Source of the DNA: Chloroflexota bacterium
Lineage (GTDB): Bacteria; Chloroflexota; Dehalococcoidia; Lucifugimonadales; Australimonadaceae
Length of the DNA stretch: 14,561 bases
Assembly: GCA_026713505.1 (NCBI GenBank)
Contig: JAPOOH010000389.1
Span: 1-14,561 of the forward strand
Reading direction: 5' to 3'
Within the stretch, counting starts at the first letter, position 1. Each line of letters begins with the position of its first letter. Below the pieces are notes generated by a model. That model did not search any database, was not told the origin of the DNA, and saw nothing but the letters and a program-made list of their open reading frames with translations. A program made the translations under genes and the position numbers. Positions 5,942 through 13,901 of this stretch are shown piece after piece.

Positions 5942-6913
5942 GTGGTTTTCAACTTCCTCCGCCGCAAGGACAGAACATCGCAGGCCCTGGCCAGGACACG
6001 GAAGGGCTGGGGAGGAGGGCTGGCGTCGCTGTTCCAGGGCGCGACGCTGTCCGACGAGCGGTTGTGGGAGGACCTGGAGGACGCGCTCATCTCAGCGGAC
6101 GTCGGGGTCGAAACGTCGCTCGGGGTGGTGAACGGCGTCCGGCAGCGCATCCGAGAGGAGGGCGTCAGCGACCCTGACGAGGTCGTCGAGCTGTTCAAGG
6201 AGGAGCTGGCCTTCCTGCTCGACCCGGAGGACAAGAGCTTCTGGGACTGGTACGACCGTGAAGAGCTTGCCGCCAAGCCGTTCGTGCTCATGATCGTTGG
6301 GGTCAACGGCTCAGGAAAGACCACGAGCATCGCCAAGATGGCGGCGCACTACCAGCGGGCGGGCAAGTCCGTGCTCATCGGCGCGGGGGACACGTTCCGC
6401 GCCGCCGCTATAGACCAGCTGAAGGTGTGGGGAGACCGGCTGAACACGGACGTCGTCGCGCACCAGCCCGGCTCCGACCCCGGAGCAGTGGCCTACGACG
6501 CGTACGAGGCGGCAGTGGCGCGCGGAGTGGACGTGCTCCTGTTCGACACCGCCGGCAGACTGCACACGAAGACACCGTTGATGGACGAGCTGCGGAAGGT
6601 GCGCAGGGTATTCGAGTCCCGCGCGTTCGGCGTGCCGCACCAGACGCTGCTGGTGCTGGACGCAACGACGGGCCACAACGGCGTGGAGCAGGCGCGCCTC
6701 TTCCAGGAGGCGGTGGGCGTGGACGGGGTCTTCCTCGCCAAGCTGGACGGCACCGCCAAGGGCGGAGTCACGGTTGCCATCGCGCAGCAGTTGAAGCTTC
6801 CCGTCGTATTCATCGGCACGGGCGAGGGTACGGACGACCTCGCGCTGTTTGACACGGACGACTTCGTCGACGGGCTCTTCGGCGATGAGCCGCAGGGGGG
6901 CGGACGATGCTGA
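5942..6913 (+). CDS. ftsY: Signal recognition particle receptor FtsY
   Basis: This SRP-receptor GTPase docks ribosome-SRP complexes at the cytoplasmic membrane; 323 residues. After a short basic N-terminal segment (no long acidic A domain as in E. coli) come the N domain (about 25-105, with L-W-E-D-L-E-D-A-L-I-S-A-D-V-G-V) and the G domain. The P-loop is GVNGSGKTT (120-128), followed by DTFRAAAIDQL (150-160), DTAGR (202-206), AKLDGTAKGG (266-275; TKLD is usual) and GTGEGTDDL (292-300). The GTG at 5942 gives the typical M-V-F-N-F-L-R-R beginning. FtsY rather than Ffh is indicated by the absence of an M domain and by the DTFRAAA/GTGE motifs. It overlaps the next gene by seven bases (ATGCTGA), so the two are probably translationally coupled, placing the SRP receptor in one transcript with polytopic membrane proteins. 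Confidence 0.96.
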   Translation: MVFNFLRRKDRTSQALARTRKGWGGGLASLFQGATLSDERLWEDLEDALISADVGVETSLGVVNGVRQRIREEGVSDPDEVVELFKEELAFLLDPEDKSFWDWYDREELAAKPFVLMIVGVNGSGKTTSIAKMAAHYQRAGKSVLIGAGDTFRAAAIDQLKVWGDRLNTDVVAHQPGSDPGAVAYDAYEAAVARGVDVLLFDTAGRLHTKTPLMDELRKVRRVFESRAFGVPHQTLLVLDATTGHNGVEQARLFQEAVGVDGVFLAKLDGTAKGGVTVAIAQQLKLPVVFIGTGEGTDDLALFDTDDFVDGLFGDEPQGGGRC

Positions 6914-9900
6914 TCCTCAGCGCAGCCCTCTGGTTCCTGACGCTGGAGGTCTTCTCCTTCGCCGTATTCCCCGTGGCCTTCCGTGCGTTCTCCCGCATGC
7001 CGGACAGGGGGTACGCCTTTGCCAAGCCGCTGGGCCTGCTGAGCGTCGGCTTCCTTGCGGGGCTCATCGGCATGACCCGCACCGTCCCGATCTCCAACCT
7101 CACCGTCCTGGCTGCGGGCGTGGCCGTTGTGGCCATCTCCGTTCTCGCGGGGCGGCGGTGGTGGAGCGAGATCGGCCACTTCCTGTGGAGCAACCGCCGC
7201 CTGGTGGTCGCTACGGAGGCGGTGTTCGCGGCGGTCTTCCTCGGCATGGCGCTGCTGCGGGCGACGGTGCCGGACATCAGCACAACCGAGCAACCGATGG
7301 ACCTGATGTTCCTGAGCTCCACGGTGGCGAGCACCTACTACCCGCCGATCGACGCATGGTTCGCGGGCGAGCAGGTCTCCTACTACTACCTGGGCTACCT
7401 GCTCATCGGCTCCGTCGCACTGCTCACGAACACGGTGACGCCGATCGCCTACAGCCTGGGGCTCGCCACGTACGCGGCGATGGCGGCGGTAGCGGCGTTC
7501 GGCCTCACCTTCAACCTCGTGCGGCTGTCCAGGGGTTCGGCCCTGGCCGGAGCGTTTGCGGGGGCCGCGTCCGTCTTCCTGCTACTGGTGGCCAGCAATC
7601 TGCTGGGCGTGCTCGAACTGGCCTGGGCCTCCGGGGCGGGGTCCAAGTCCTTCTGGGAATGGATCACGCCGGACCCCAACTGGTTCGCGAACGTGCAGGC
7701 AGCGGCCACCTGGCGCCAGGATGAACTCTGGTGGTGGTGGCGAGCGTCGCGCGCCGTGCCGAGTGCGATAACCGAGTTTCCTGCGTTCAGCTTCCTGCTC
7801 GGCGACATGCACCCACACGTGATGTCAATCGGGTTCATCATCGTCACCGTGGGGGTCGCCGTCCAGATATACCTGCGGCCCGGGCTCATCCAGCGCGACA
7901 CGCTCCGCAGACACTTCCCGCTCTTCATGGTGACCGTGCTGAGCGTGGGCGGGATGAGCGCGATCAACCTGTGGGACCTGCCGCTCGGCCTGACGCTGGT
8001 GGCTGGCGCGGTGATGCTGAACGCGGCGCGCAACGAGCGGCGCGTCCAGTTCGGGCGCTCGCTGGCGTTCACAGACCAGTTCCTCATCGTCGGCTCAGCA
8101 GCGGGGCCGCGCGCGGAGATAGACCTGAACGCCGCCTGGTTGTACGAACAGCAGGGCAACAAGTGGCGCCTCGCGCACAGCATCGAGGCGCGCGGGCTGG
8201 GGGTGGACTCGGACTTCGGCGCATCCGTTGCCGCCCACGAAGGCATGGTTGCGGTCGGCGCGCCGCGCGCGGTGCCGAGCGGCCTCGTGCAGCTCTACTC
8301 CTTCGCGAACGAACGCTGGAGGCACGCGGCGACACTCAGACCCGAGGACGACGAGGGCGTCGTCGGCTTCGGTCAGTCTGTGGCGATATACGGCAACACA
8401 GTCGCGGTGGCGTCGCTGGAGGCGATCTACGTCTACAGCGGCGAGGAGTCCGAGTGGACGCTCGCAGCGCGGCTCTACCCCTCCCTGGCGGACGCCCTGC
8501 CCACGCAAGTGGCGATCGAGAACGACATGATCGCCACGGGCGTCCTGGGGTTCGACGGCTGGCTTGTCGACGTCTTCAAGAAGGTCTCCGGAGAGTGGAT
8601 GCACTCGTCGGCGATACATCCCTCCTTCACCGACTCGAATCGCTTCGGGAGGAGCATCTCCCTGGACGCCGGCCGCGTCGCCGTGGGCGGCGACGCAGTG
8701 GTGACGTTATTCAGCGAAGCGGAGCGGGGATGGGTGCCCATTGCAACCCTGGGCTGCCCGGTCCCTTCGGCACGAGGCTCGTTCGGCTCCGCGGTCGCCT
8801 TGCGGGGCTACTACTTGGTCGTGGGAGCGCCGGGCGGCAACGGCCCCGCGCCGAACGCGGGGTGCGCGTTCGTCTTCGAGGAGACGTCCCGCGGCTGGCG
8901 CTTCCAGTCGCAGCTGATGGCTGAAGACACCAGCATCGACACGGCGCTCGGCAGCGCCGTTGCGATACGCGACGACGGCGTGGTGCTCGGCGCGCCGGGA
9001 GGAGGACAGGGCGGGGTCTACTCCTTCCACCGCACGCTCGACACATGGAGACACGAGATGAAGATAACGGGCCGGCGGCGCTTCGGGCGGGCCGTGCTCT
9101 GGGCAACAGTGCTGATCGCGGGGTCGGTGGGCGTGGCGGCGCCATTCCTCTACACGTTCGAGAGTTCGGCCGAGGGAGTCCTGCCGCTCGAAGAGGTGAT
9201 GACGCGCCCGGTGCACCTGGTGCTCGCATGGGGGGTGCTCGGCTTCCTGACCGTGCCGTTCTTCATCGTGGCGATGCGTCACGTCTTCCGGTACGGGAAC
9301 TGGAGCCTGCTGCGCTTCAGCATCCCCATGCTCATCGCATTCTCACCCGTGCTGGTGTGGATGCAGCCGGTCTTCGGCCTGCCCATAGCATTCGTGGCCG
9401 TTGTGCTGTTCGTCTTTCACCAGTTGGGTTTCAAGCAGCCGCATGCTGACGAAGCGCTCTTCGCCTTCAATCCACGTGTCATGCTCGTCGGCGGCAGCAT
9501 CGCCGTCCTCGGCGGCATCCTCTGGTACAGCATCTTCGTGAGCGGCGAGCGGGGCATCGGGGGCGAACTGCTTGCGATAGACCGGCTCATACCGGTTATC
9601 CCGCTCGTCTTCATCGCGGGGTTCGCGTTCTACGGCGCATGGACGCTCGCGCACCGGGACAGCGAGACGATGCGCCACTCAGTAGACCGCGAACGCGCCG
9701 CGATGTGGAACTCGGTTGTGCCGGGACTGGCGATATTCGGCGTCGCGGGTATGCTCGTGATGGGAGCGGAGCTGTTCCACGTAGTGGACATCTTCGGCGG
9801 CGGCGTATTCCGCCGAATGAACACCATCTTCAAGCTGTACTACCAAGCCTGGATCCTCCTGGCGGTGCTCGGCGGCTTCTCCATCTGGTTCATCACGCTG

Positions 9901-10509
9901 CGGTGGGACATGAACCGCACCGTGGGGCGACTCGGGAGCCTCGCATGGCGCGGAGCGCTGATACTGGTCTTCGTGGCGGCGGCGTATTATCCGGCGGCGG
10001 CAACGGCGACCCGCATCACGGAGCAGGACAGGTTCACCCTGAACGGCATCGCCTACCTCACCGAGTACTCTCCCGCTGACTACAACACGGTCCAGTGGGT
10101 GCGCGCGAACACGCCGCGGGGCGCCGTGGTGCTCGAGGGTTCGCTCGTGCCGTGCCCGGAGAACCCGGGGGGTTGCAACGACTGGAAGCCCGAACTCGGC
10201 CGCATCGCATCGGCCACCGGACGCCCCACCATACTCGGCTGGGAAGGCCACGAACGCCAATGGCGCAGCAGCGAGACCGCGAACTTCGAGGAGCGCCAGC
10301 GCGATGTGCGCACCATCTACGAGACGCCTTCGCCGGATGCTGCCGCCCGCCTCCTGAGCAAGTACGGGGTAGACTACGTAGTAGTGGGTCCGAGAGAACG
10401 GGCCGTCTACGGCGAGGCGGGCATCCCGAAGTTCTCGGCACTCGGGTCTGCTGCCTTCCAGGAGGAAGGCATCACCGTGTACCGCATCGATGCGGAGGGA
10501 GCGGGCTAA
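6907..10509 (+). CDS. Chlor_Arch_YYY (DUF2298) membrane protein with an inserted beta-propeller
   Basis: This is a 1200-residue polytopic membrane protein of the DUF2298 / Chlor_Arch_YYY family, thought to be GT-C-like glycosyltransferases using lipid-linked sugars; the exact reaction is unknown. The naming motif is present as AWFAGEQVSYYYLGYLL (about 149-165), then EFPAFSFLLGDMHPHV (about 290-305) and a NLWDLP segment. The C-terminal landmarks are F-R-R-M-N-T-I-F-K-L-Y-Y-Q-A-W, G-W-E-G-H-E-R-Q-W and the L-L-S-K-Y-G-V-D-Y-V-V-V-G domain. About ten hydrophobic segments precede residue 375 and about nine lie between 725 and 1040. Between these blocks, residues 382-725 are a soluble FG-GAP-like propeller not expected in this family. 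The ATG at 6907 overlaps ftsY and has a G-rich site (AGGGGGGCGG) upstream. The next gene, an Agl23-like protein, is this family's usual neighbour. Confidence 0.88.
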   Translation: MLILSAALWFLTLEVFSFAVFPVAFRAFSRMPDRGYAFAKPLGLLSVGFLAGLIGMTRTVPISNLTVLAAGVAVVAISVLAGRRWWSEIGHFLWSNRRLVVATEAVFAAVFLGMALLRATVPDISTTEQPMDLMFLSSTVASTYYPPIDAWFAGEQVSYYYLGYLLIGSVALLTNTVTPIAYSLGLATYAAMAAVAAFGLTFNLVRLSRGSALAGAFAGAASVFLLLVASNLLGVLELAWASGAGSKSFWEWITPDPNWFANVQAAATWRQDELWWWWRASRAVPSAITEFPAFSFLLGDMHPHVMSIGFIIVTVGVAVQIYLRPGLIQRDTLRRHFPLFMVTVLSVGGMSAINLWDLPLGLTLVAGAVMLNAARNERRVQFGRSLAFTDQFLIVGSAAGPRAEIDLNAAWLYEQQGNKWRLAHSIEARGLGVDSDFGASVAAHEGMVAVGAPRAVPSGLVQLYSFANERWRHAATLRPEDDEGVVGFGQSVAIYGNTVAVASLEAIYVYSGEESEWTLAARLYPSLADALPTQVAIENDMIATGVLGFDGWLVDVFKKVSGEWMHSSAIHPSFTDSNRFGRSISLDAGRVAVGGDAVVTLFSEAERGWVPIATLGCPVPSARGSFGSAVALRGYYLVVGAPGGNGPAPNAGCAFVFEETSRGWRFQSQLMAEDTSIDTALGSAVAIRDDGVVLGAPGGGQGGVYSFHRTLDTWRHEMKITGRRRFGRAVLWATVLIAGSVGVAAPFLYTFESSAEGVLPLEEVMTRPVHLVLAWGVLGFLTVPFFIVAMRHVFRYGNWSLLRFSIPMLIAFSPVLVWMQPVFGLPIAFVAVVLFVFHQLGFKQPHADEALFAFNPRVMLVGGSIAVLGGILWYSIFVSGERGIGGELLAIDRLIPVIPLVFIAGFAFYGAWTLAHRDSETMRHSVDRERAAMWNSVVPGLAIFGVAGMLVMGAELFHVVDIFGGGVFRRMNTIFKLYYQAWILLAVLGGFSIWFITLRWDMNRTVGRLGSLAWRGALILVFVAAAYYPAAATATRITEQDRFTLNGIAYLTEYSPADYNTVQWVRANTPRGAVVLEGSLVPCPENPGGCNDWKPELGRIASATGRPTILGWEGHERQWRSSETANFEERQRDVRTIYETPSPDAAARLLSKYGVDYVVVGPRERAVYGEAGIPKFSALGSAAFQEEGITVYRIDAEGAG
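8050..9081 (+). other. Seven-bladed FG-GAP-like propeller domain inserted in the YYY protein
   Basis: About seven repeats of roughly 49 residues can be read within residues 382-725. Each has an F/L-G-x-S/A-V-A start, a V-A-V-G-A-P-like strand, a Y/V-x-V/L-Y/F strand and a W-x-x-x-A/S-x-L end. Examples of blade starts are FGRSLAF, FGASVAA, FGQSVAI, FGRSISL, FGSAVAL and LGSAVAI. This resembles the FG-GAP_2 class rather than the calcium-binding integrin type, as no D-x-D-x-D-G loops are seen. The frame is unbroken into and out of the domain. Flanking residues are arginine-rich on both sides (R-N-E-R-R before; K-I-T-G-R-R-R after). By the positive-inside rule that would put the propeller in the cytoplasm. 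Confidence 0.78.
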
Positions 10510-12792
10510 GTGCAGGTTGCGAAGGGCGTCCCGGCGTCGATTGGGGCGGCGAAAGGTGCTGCGACGAGACTCGGGGCGGCGAAGAGCCTCCCGGCGCGGG
10601 TCGGGAGGAGCGTCTCCGGCATCCGTCCACCCAGGACATGGGAGGGATGGGCAGTGCTGGCGCTGCTCGTCCTGGCGCTCGGGACGCGGTTGTGGGACCT
10701 GGGAGGGCGCGCGCTCCACTACGACGAGATCCTCCATGCCTGGTATTCCTGGCTCTACACCAGGGACTTCAACTACGTCCACAATCCCCTGACGCACGGG
10801 CCGCTGCTCTACCACGCCGGGGCCGCGACCTACCAGGTCATCGGGGCCGGCGAATTCGCGGCCCGGCTCATCCCGGCGCTCTTCGGCGCGGCGCTGGTGG
10901 TGATGCCGTGGCTCTTCCGCAAGGAACTCGGGCGCTACGGCGCGCTCGCCGTCTCGCTCTTCCTGCTGGTGTCCCCCACGGTCCTCTACTTCAGCCGCTT
11001 CATACGGAACGACGTCTACATGGCGGTCTGGGCGGTTGCGCTGCTCGCGCTCGCGCTGCGCTATATGGAGCGCCCGCGCACGTGGATGCTCTTCGCGTGG
11101 GCGGTGATATGGGCGCTCACGTTCGCGAGTAAGGAGAGCGCCTTCTTCCTGGTGGGGATGTTCGGCCTCCTGCTCGCCGGACGCGCCCTGCCCGCGCTGT
11201 TGGCGTGGATGCGAGGCCAGCGCAAACTCTCCGAGACCGGGCCTGCGGCAGACCTGCTCATCGTGATGGGAACGCTCGTTCTGCCCATGTGGGCCCCCAT
11301 CGCGGGGCTCCTGCAGGACGTGGTCGGTGTCATCCTGGTGAACCCGGACGCGAACCACCCGCTCGTACGGAGCGGGGACATCTTCCGCGCAGACACCCAC
11401 ACGGGCGCTCCCGTCGGGGGAGCGCTCTACATCGCCGGGTTCATCGTCCTTGCGCTGACAACCATATCGGTCGCGCTGGGGATGGTGTGGGACAGGCGGC
11501 GGTGGCCGCTCCTCCTCGTAACGTTCGCGGCAGTGTGGCTGTTGCTGTTCACCAGCCTCTTCATGAACCCGGCGGGCTTCTTCACCGGTCTGTGGGGCTC
11601 GCTCGGCTACTGGATCGCCCAGCAGGGCGTCGAGCGCGCCAACCAGCCGTGGTACTACTACATCATCGGCCTCTCGGTCTACGAGTTCGCCATCGCCATC
11701 CCCGCTCTCGTCGGCGGCCTCTACCTGCTGGCGCGGCGGCAGAGTGCCTTCGACGTCGCCATCGTGGGCTGGACGTGGCTCTCCTTCGCCATCTTCTCGT
11801 TCGCGGGCGAGCGCATGCCCTGGCTGCTGATGGGGATCGCAGTGCCCTGCGCGTTCGTTGCGGGGCGCATCGCGGGGATGCTGATCGAGCACGCCGCTAC
11901 TCTGCGAGGCGGCGCAGCTCCGGCCCGCCCTCCGCTGTCGCCCGGGCATTCCGCACCTCCGGTGCCGCCCCCGCAGCCGCAGGCGCGGGGTAGCCGCTCA
12001 GAGCGCAGGCGCGCCGCACGCGGCGAGCGGGCGCGCAGACTCTGCGGGGTCTTCCTGCGGCTGCTGACGGCGCCGCCGCGCGCGCTGGGCCGTCTCACAG
12101 TGTGGGCGACGCGGACCGCGGCAAGGCCCTTCCTACGGGTCTCGCCACACCTTGCGGTCCTGGCGCTCGGCATCCTGGTGCTGGCGTTCGGGGCGACGGT
12201 ATTCATCTCCGCCCGGGCCAGTTACTCCTACGCGGGGTTCGAGCGTCCGAGAGAGCTGCTCGTCTATTCGCAGACCGGCCAGGAGACGCCGTACGCCATG
12301 GAGTGCATCGAGAGAATCGCGGGCAGCGCAGGGCTGGGCCGGAACGGAGTCCGTATCCTCGCCGACGAGCACGACAACTTCGCGTGGCAATGGCGCTGGT
12401 ACCTGCGCGACTACCCCGGGATCGCCTACCGCTCTCTGAACACGTCCCCGGTGACCGAACCGCCCGTCGAGCATGTCGTGATGATGAGCATCTGGTCGGA
12501 GGACGCGAACAGGGAGCACCTCGCGGACTACACGCGCCTCGGCGAACTGCACACGCTCTGGTGGTTCCCCAACTACGCGTACGGCGACATAACGACCGCC
12601 GACGTGCTCTCCGCCGCGCTCTCCAGCGACGGGTGGCGCACCGTGCTGGACTACCAACTGCGACGCGAGGTCGGCTCCGAGATGCAGTACTCGCGCGGCG
12701 CGGTCTACGTGCGGAACGAACTCGTGCCGCACACGCTGGGGTGCACGTCGTTCCGCAACGTCCAGCTCCGCGACGATGGACCCGCGGGATGA
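10510..12792 (+). CDS. TIGR03663 / Agl23-like GT-C membrane protein
   Basis: This 760-residue polytopic membrane protein belongs to the TIGR03663 family (also named flippase activity-associated protein Agl23), related to dolichyl-phosphate-mannose glycosyltransferases. The GT-C acidic motif is LHYDEILHAWYSW (69-81; D72, E73), followed by H-N-P-L-T-H-G-P-L-L-Y-H and by S-R-F-I-R-N-D-V-Y. A proline-rich, then arginine-rich linker (about 475-515) precedes a last membrane helix near 550-570 and an extracytoplasmic C-terminal domain containing F-A-W-Q-W-R-W-Y-L-R-D-Y. The start is GTG at 10510, directly after the previous stop (TAAGTG). The first 33 residues are three tandem decapeptides, so a later start is possible, but none is supported by a better site. 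Membership is well supported by neighbour and motifs; sugar donor and acceptor are unknown. Confidence 0.88.
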   Translation: MQVAKGVPASIGAAKGAATRLGAAKSLPARVGRSVSGIRPPRTWEGWAVLALLVLALGTRLWDLGGRALHYDEILHAWYSWLYTRDFNYVHNPLTHGPLLYHAGAATYQVIGAGEFAARLIPALFGAALVVMPWLFRKELGRYGALAVSLFLLVSPTVLYFSRFIRNDVYMAVWAVALLALALRYMERPRTWMLFAWAVIWALTFASKESAFFLVGMFGLLLAGRALPALLAWMRGQRKLSETGPAADLLIVMGTLVLPMWAPIAGLLQDVVGVILVNPDANHPLVRSGDIFRADTHTGAPVGGALYIAGFIVLALTTISVALGMVWDRRRWPLLLVTFAAVWLLLFTSLFMNPAGFFTGLWGSLGYWIAQQGVERANQPWYYYIIGLSVYEFAIAIPALVGGLYLLARRQSAFDVAIVGWTWLSFAIFSFAGERMPWLLMGIAVPCAFVAGRIAGMLIEHAATLRGGAAPARPPLSPGHSAPPVPPPQPQARGSRSERRRAARGERARRLCGVFLRLLTAPPRALGRLTVWATRTAARPFLRVSPHLAVLALGILVLAFGATVFISARASYSYAGFERPRELLVYSQTGQETPYAMECIERIAGSAGLGRNGVRILADEHDNFAWQWRWYLRDYPGIAYRSLNTSPVTEPPVEHVVMMSIWSEDANREHLADYTRLGELHTLWWFPNYAYGDITTADVLSAALSSDGWRTVLDYQLRREVGSEMQYSRGAVYVRNELVPHTLGCTSFRNVQLRDDGPAG
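10519..10608 (+). repeat. Three 30-bp in-frame tandem repeats encoding decapeptides
   Basis: Residues 4-33 of the Agl23-like protein read as AKGVPASIGA, AKGAATRLGA and AKSLPARVGR. The units share A-K at the start, a small/basic middle and a hydrophobic-G-A/R end. The DNA units are diverged but keep GGGGCGGCGAA at the boundaries. The segment is positively charged and precedes the first membrane helix. Confidence 0.55.
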
Positions 12793-13901
12793 GCACACCC
12801 ACACCTGCAGGCCGGGGGCGCAGGCCGGCGATTTCCAACAGGACGCGGCTCCTGCTGGGACTGGCCCCCGCCGCCGCATTCCTCGCCCTGCTCTTCTTCC
12901 TGTTCGTCCGCAGCGACTACCGGACGTGGCTGGACGCACTGTCGCAGGCGAACTACGCGTGGCTCATACCGGCGGGCGCGTCGTACTTCGCATCGTTCTA
13001 CTTCCGGTCGTTGCGCTGGAGGTACCTGCTGCGTCCGTTCGCGGAGACGTCCACAGCGCGCTTGTACCCGGTCGTCATCGTCGGCTACATGGCGAACAAC
13101 ATCCTGCCCCTGCGCGCGGGCGAGTTCGTCCGCAGCTACTACCTCTCCCGCCGCGAGCCGGTGAGCGCCCCGACGGCGCTGGCCACCATAGTCATCGAGC
13201 GGGTGTTCGACGGCGTGCTCATGCTGCTCCTGTTGCTCGCGGGCGTGCTCTTCCTGCCGTTCTCCGGCCTGCCGGAGGGCTTGCGCGACGCTGTGGCCAT
13301 CCCGGTATGGGCCGCCGCCGTCATCATGGCGGCGCCGTTCACCCTGGGGTTCGTCATCATCGTCACGGCGGCCCGGCGGCCCGGGTTGTTCGAGGGGCTG
13401 GGGAACGGGATCGCCCGGCGCATCCCGCTGCCGATGCGCTACCGGGCGCTGCTCAGGGCGTTCGTCTCACGGTTCGTCGGCGGGTTCGCGGGACTGCATC
13501 AGCCCGGGCGCCTCGCGAAGGTCGCTGCGCTCACGCTCCCCGTTTGGACCATGGAGGGCATCACGTACTATCTCATCGCGCTGGGTTTCGACCTGGACGC
13601 GCATCTCGGCAGCCAGTGGCTGCTGGCCGGTTCCATGCTGCTCATCATCTCGCTCGCGAACCTCGCCATATCGGTGCCGCTCTCTCAGGGTGGCGTCGGT
13701 CCGTTCGAGATATTCGCGGCGCTGGGGCTCGTCGTCCTGGGCGTGGAGTCCGTGCAGGCGTCGGCGTACGCCGTCGTGCTGCACGCGGTCCTGCTGCTGC
13801 CCGTTATCGTCGTGGGTCTGCTGTACCTCGCGGTACGCAGCATCCCGCTCGGCGAGTTGCTGCAGTCCCGAACCGAACCGACAGTGAAGGGAGCACCGTG
13901 A
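12789..13901 (+). CDS. UPF0104 / AglD-like lysylphosphatidylglycerol synthase transmembrane-domain protein
   Basis: This 370-residue integral membrane protein belongs to the UPF0104 (LPG_synthase_TM, YbhN/AglD-type) family. Members are linked to lipid-linked glycan transfer or flipping and to lipid modification. The family core is seen as F-Y-F-R-S-L-R-W-R-Y-L-L-R-P-F, then G-Y-M-A-N-N-I-L-P-L-R-A-G-E-F-V-R-S-Y-Y-L and A-L-A-T-I-V-I-E-R-V-F-D-G (residues about 75-142). Six to eight hydrophobic segments are visible. Near residue 300, S-V-P-L-S-Q-G-G-V-G-P-F-E matches the conserved P-x-S-x-G-G-x-G motif. It has no cytosolic acyl- or aminoacyl-transferase domain. The ATG at 12789 overlaps the previous stop (ATGA), giving the normal family N terminus. 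An upstream in-frame extension to 12102 would lie over the preceding gene and is not real. It overlaps the next gene by GTGA. Confidence 0.9.
   Translation: MSTPTPAGRGRRPAISNRTRLLLGLAPAAAFLALLFFLFVRSDYRTWLDALSQANYAWLIPAGASYFASFYFRSLRWRYLLRPFAETSTARLYPVVIVGYMANNILPLRAGEFVRSYYLSRREPVSAPTALATIVIERVFDGVLMLLLLLAGVLFLPFSGLPEGLRDAVAIPVWAAAVIMAAPFTLGFVIIVTAARRPGLFEGLGNGIARRIPLPMRYRALLRAFVSRFVGGFAGLHQPGRLAKVAALTLPVWTMEGITYYLIALGFDLDAHLGSQWLLAGSMLLIISLANLAISVPLSQGGVGPFEIFAALGLVVLGVESVQASAYAVVLHAVLLLPVIVVGLLYLAVRSIPLGELLQSRTEPTVKGAP

Noticed and set aside
9679..11949. Long minus-strand frame of 756 residues
   Set aside because: It lies opposite two well-recognised genes, is rich in His/Arg/Glu/Pro with no recognisable domain, and is the usual antisense shadow of high-GC coding DNA.
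12102..12788. N-terminal extension of the AglD-like frame upstream of ATG 12789
   Set aside because: The extension is Arg-rich out-of-frame translation of the Agl23-like gene. ATG 12789, overlapping its stop as ATGA, gives the normal family N terminus.
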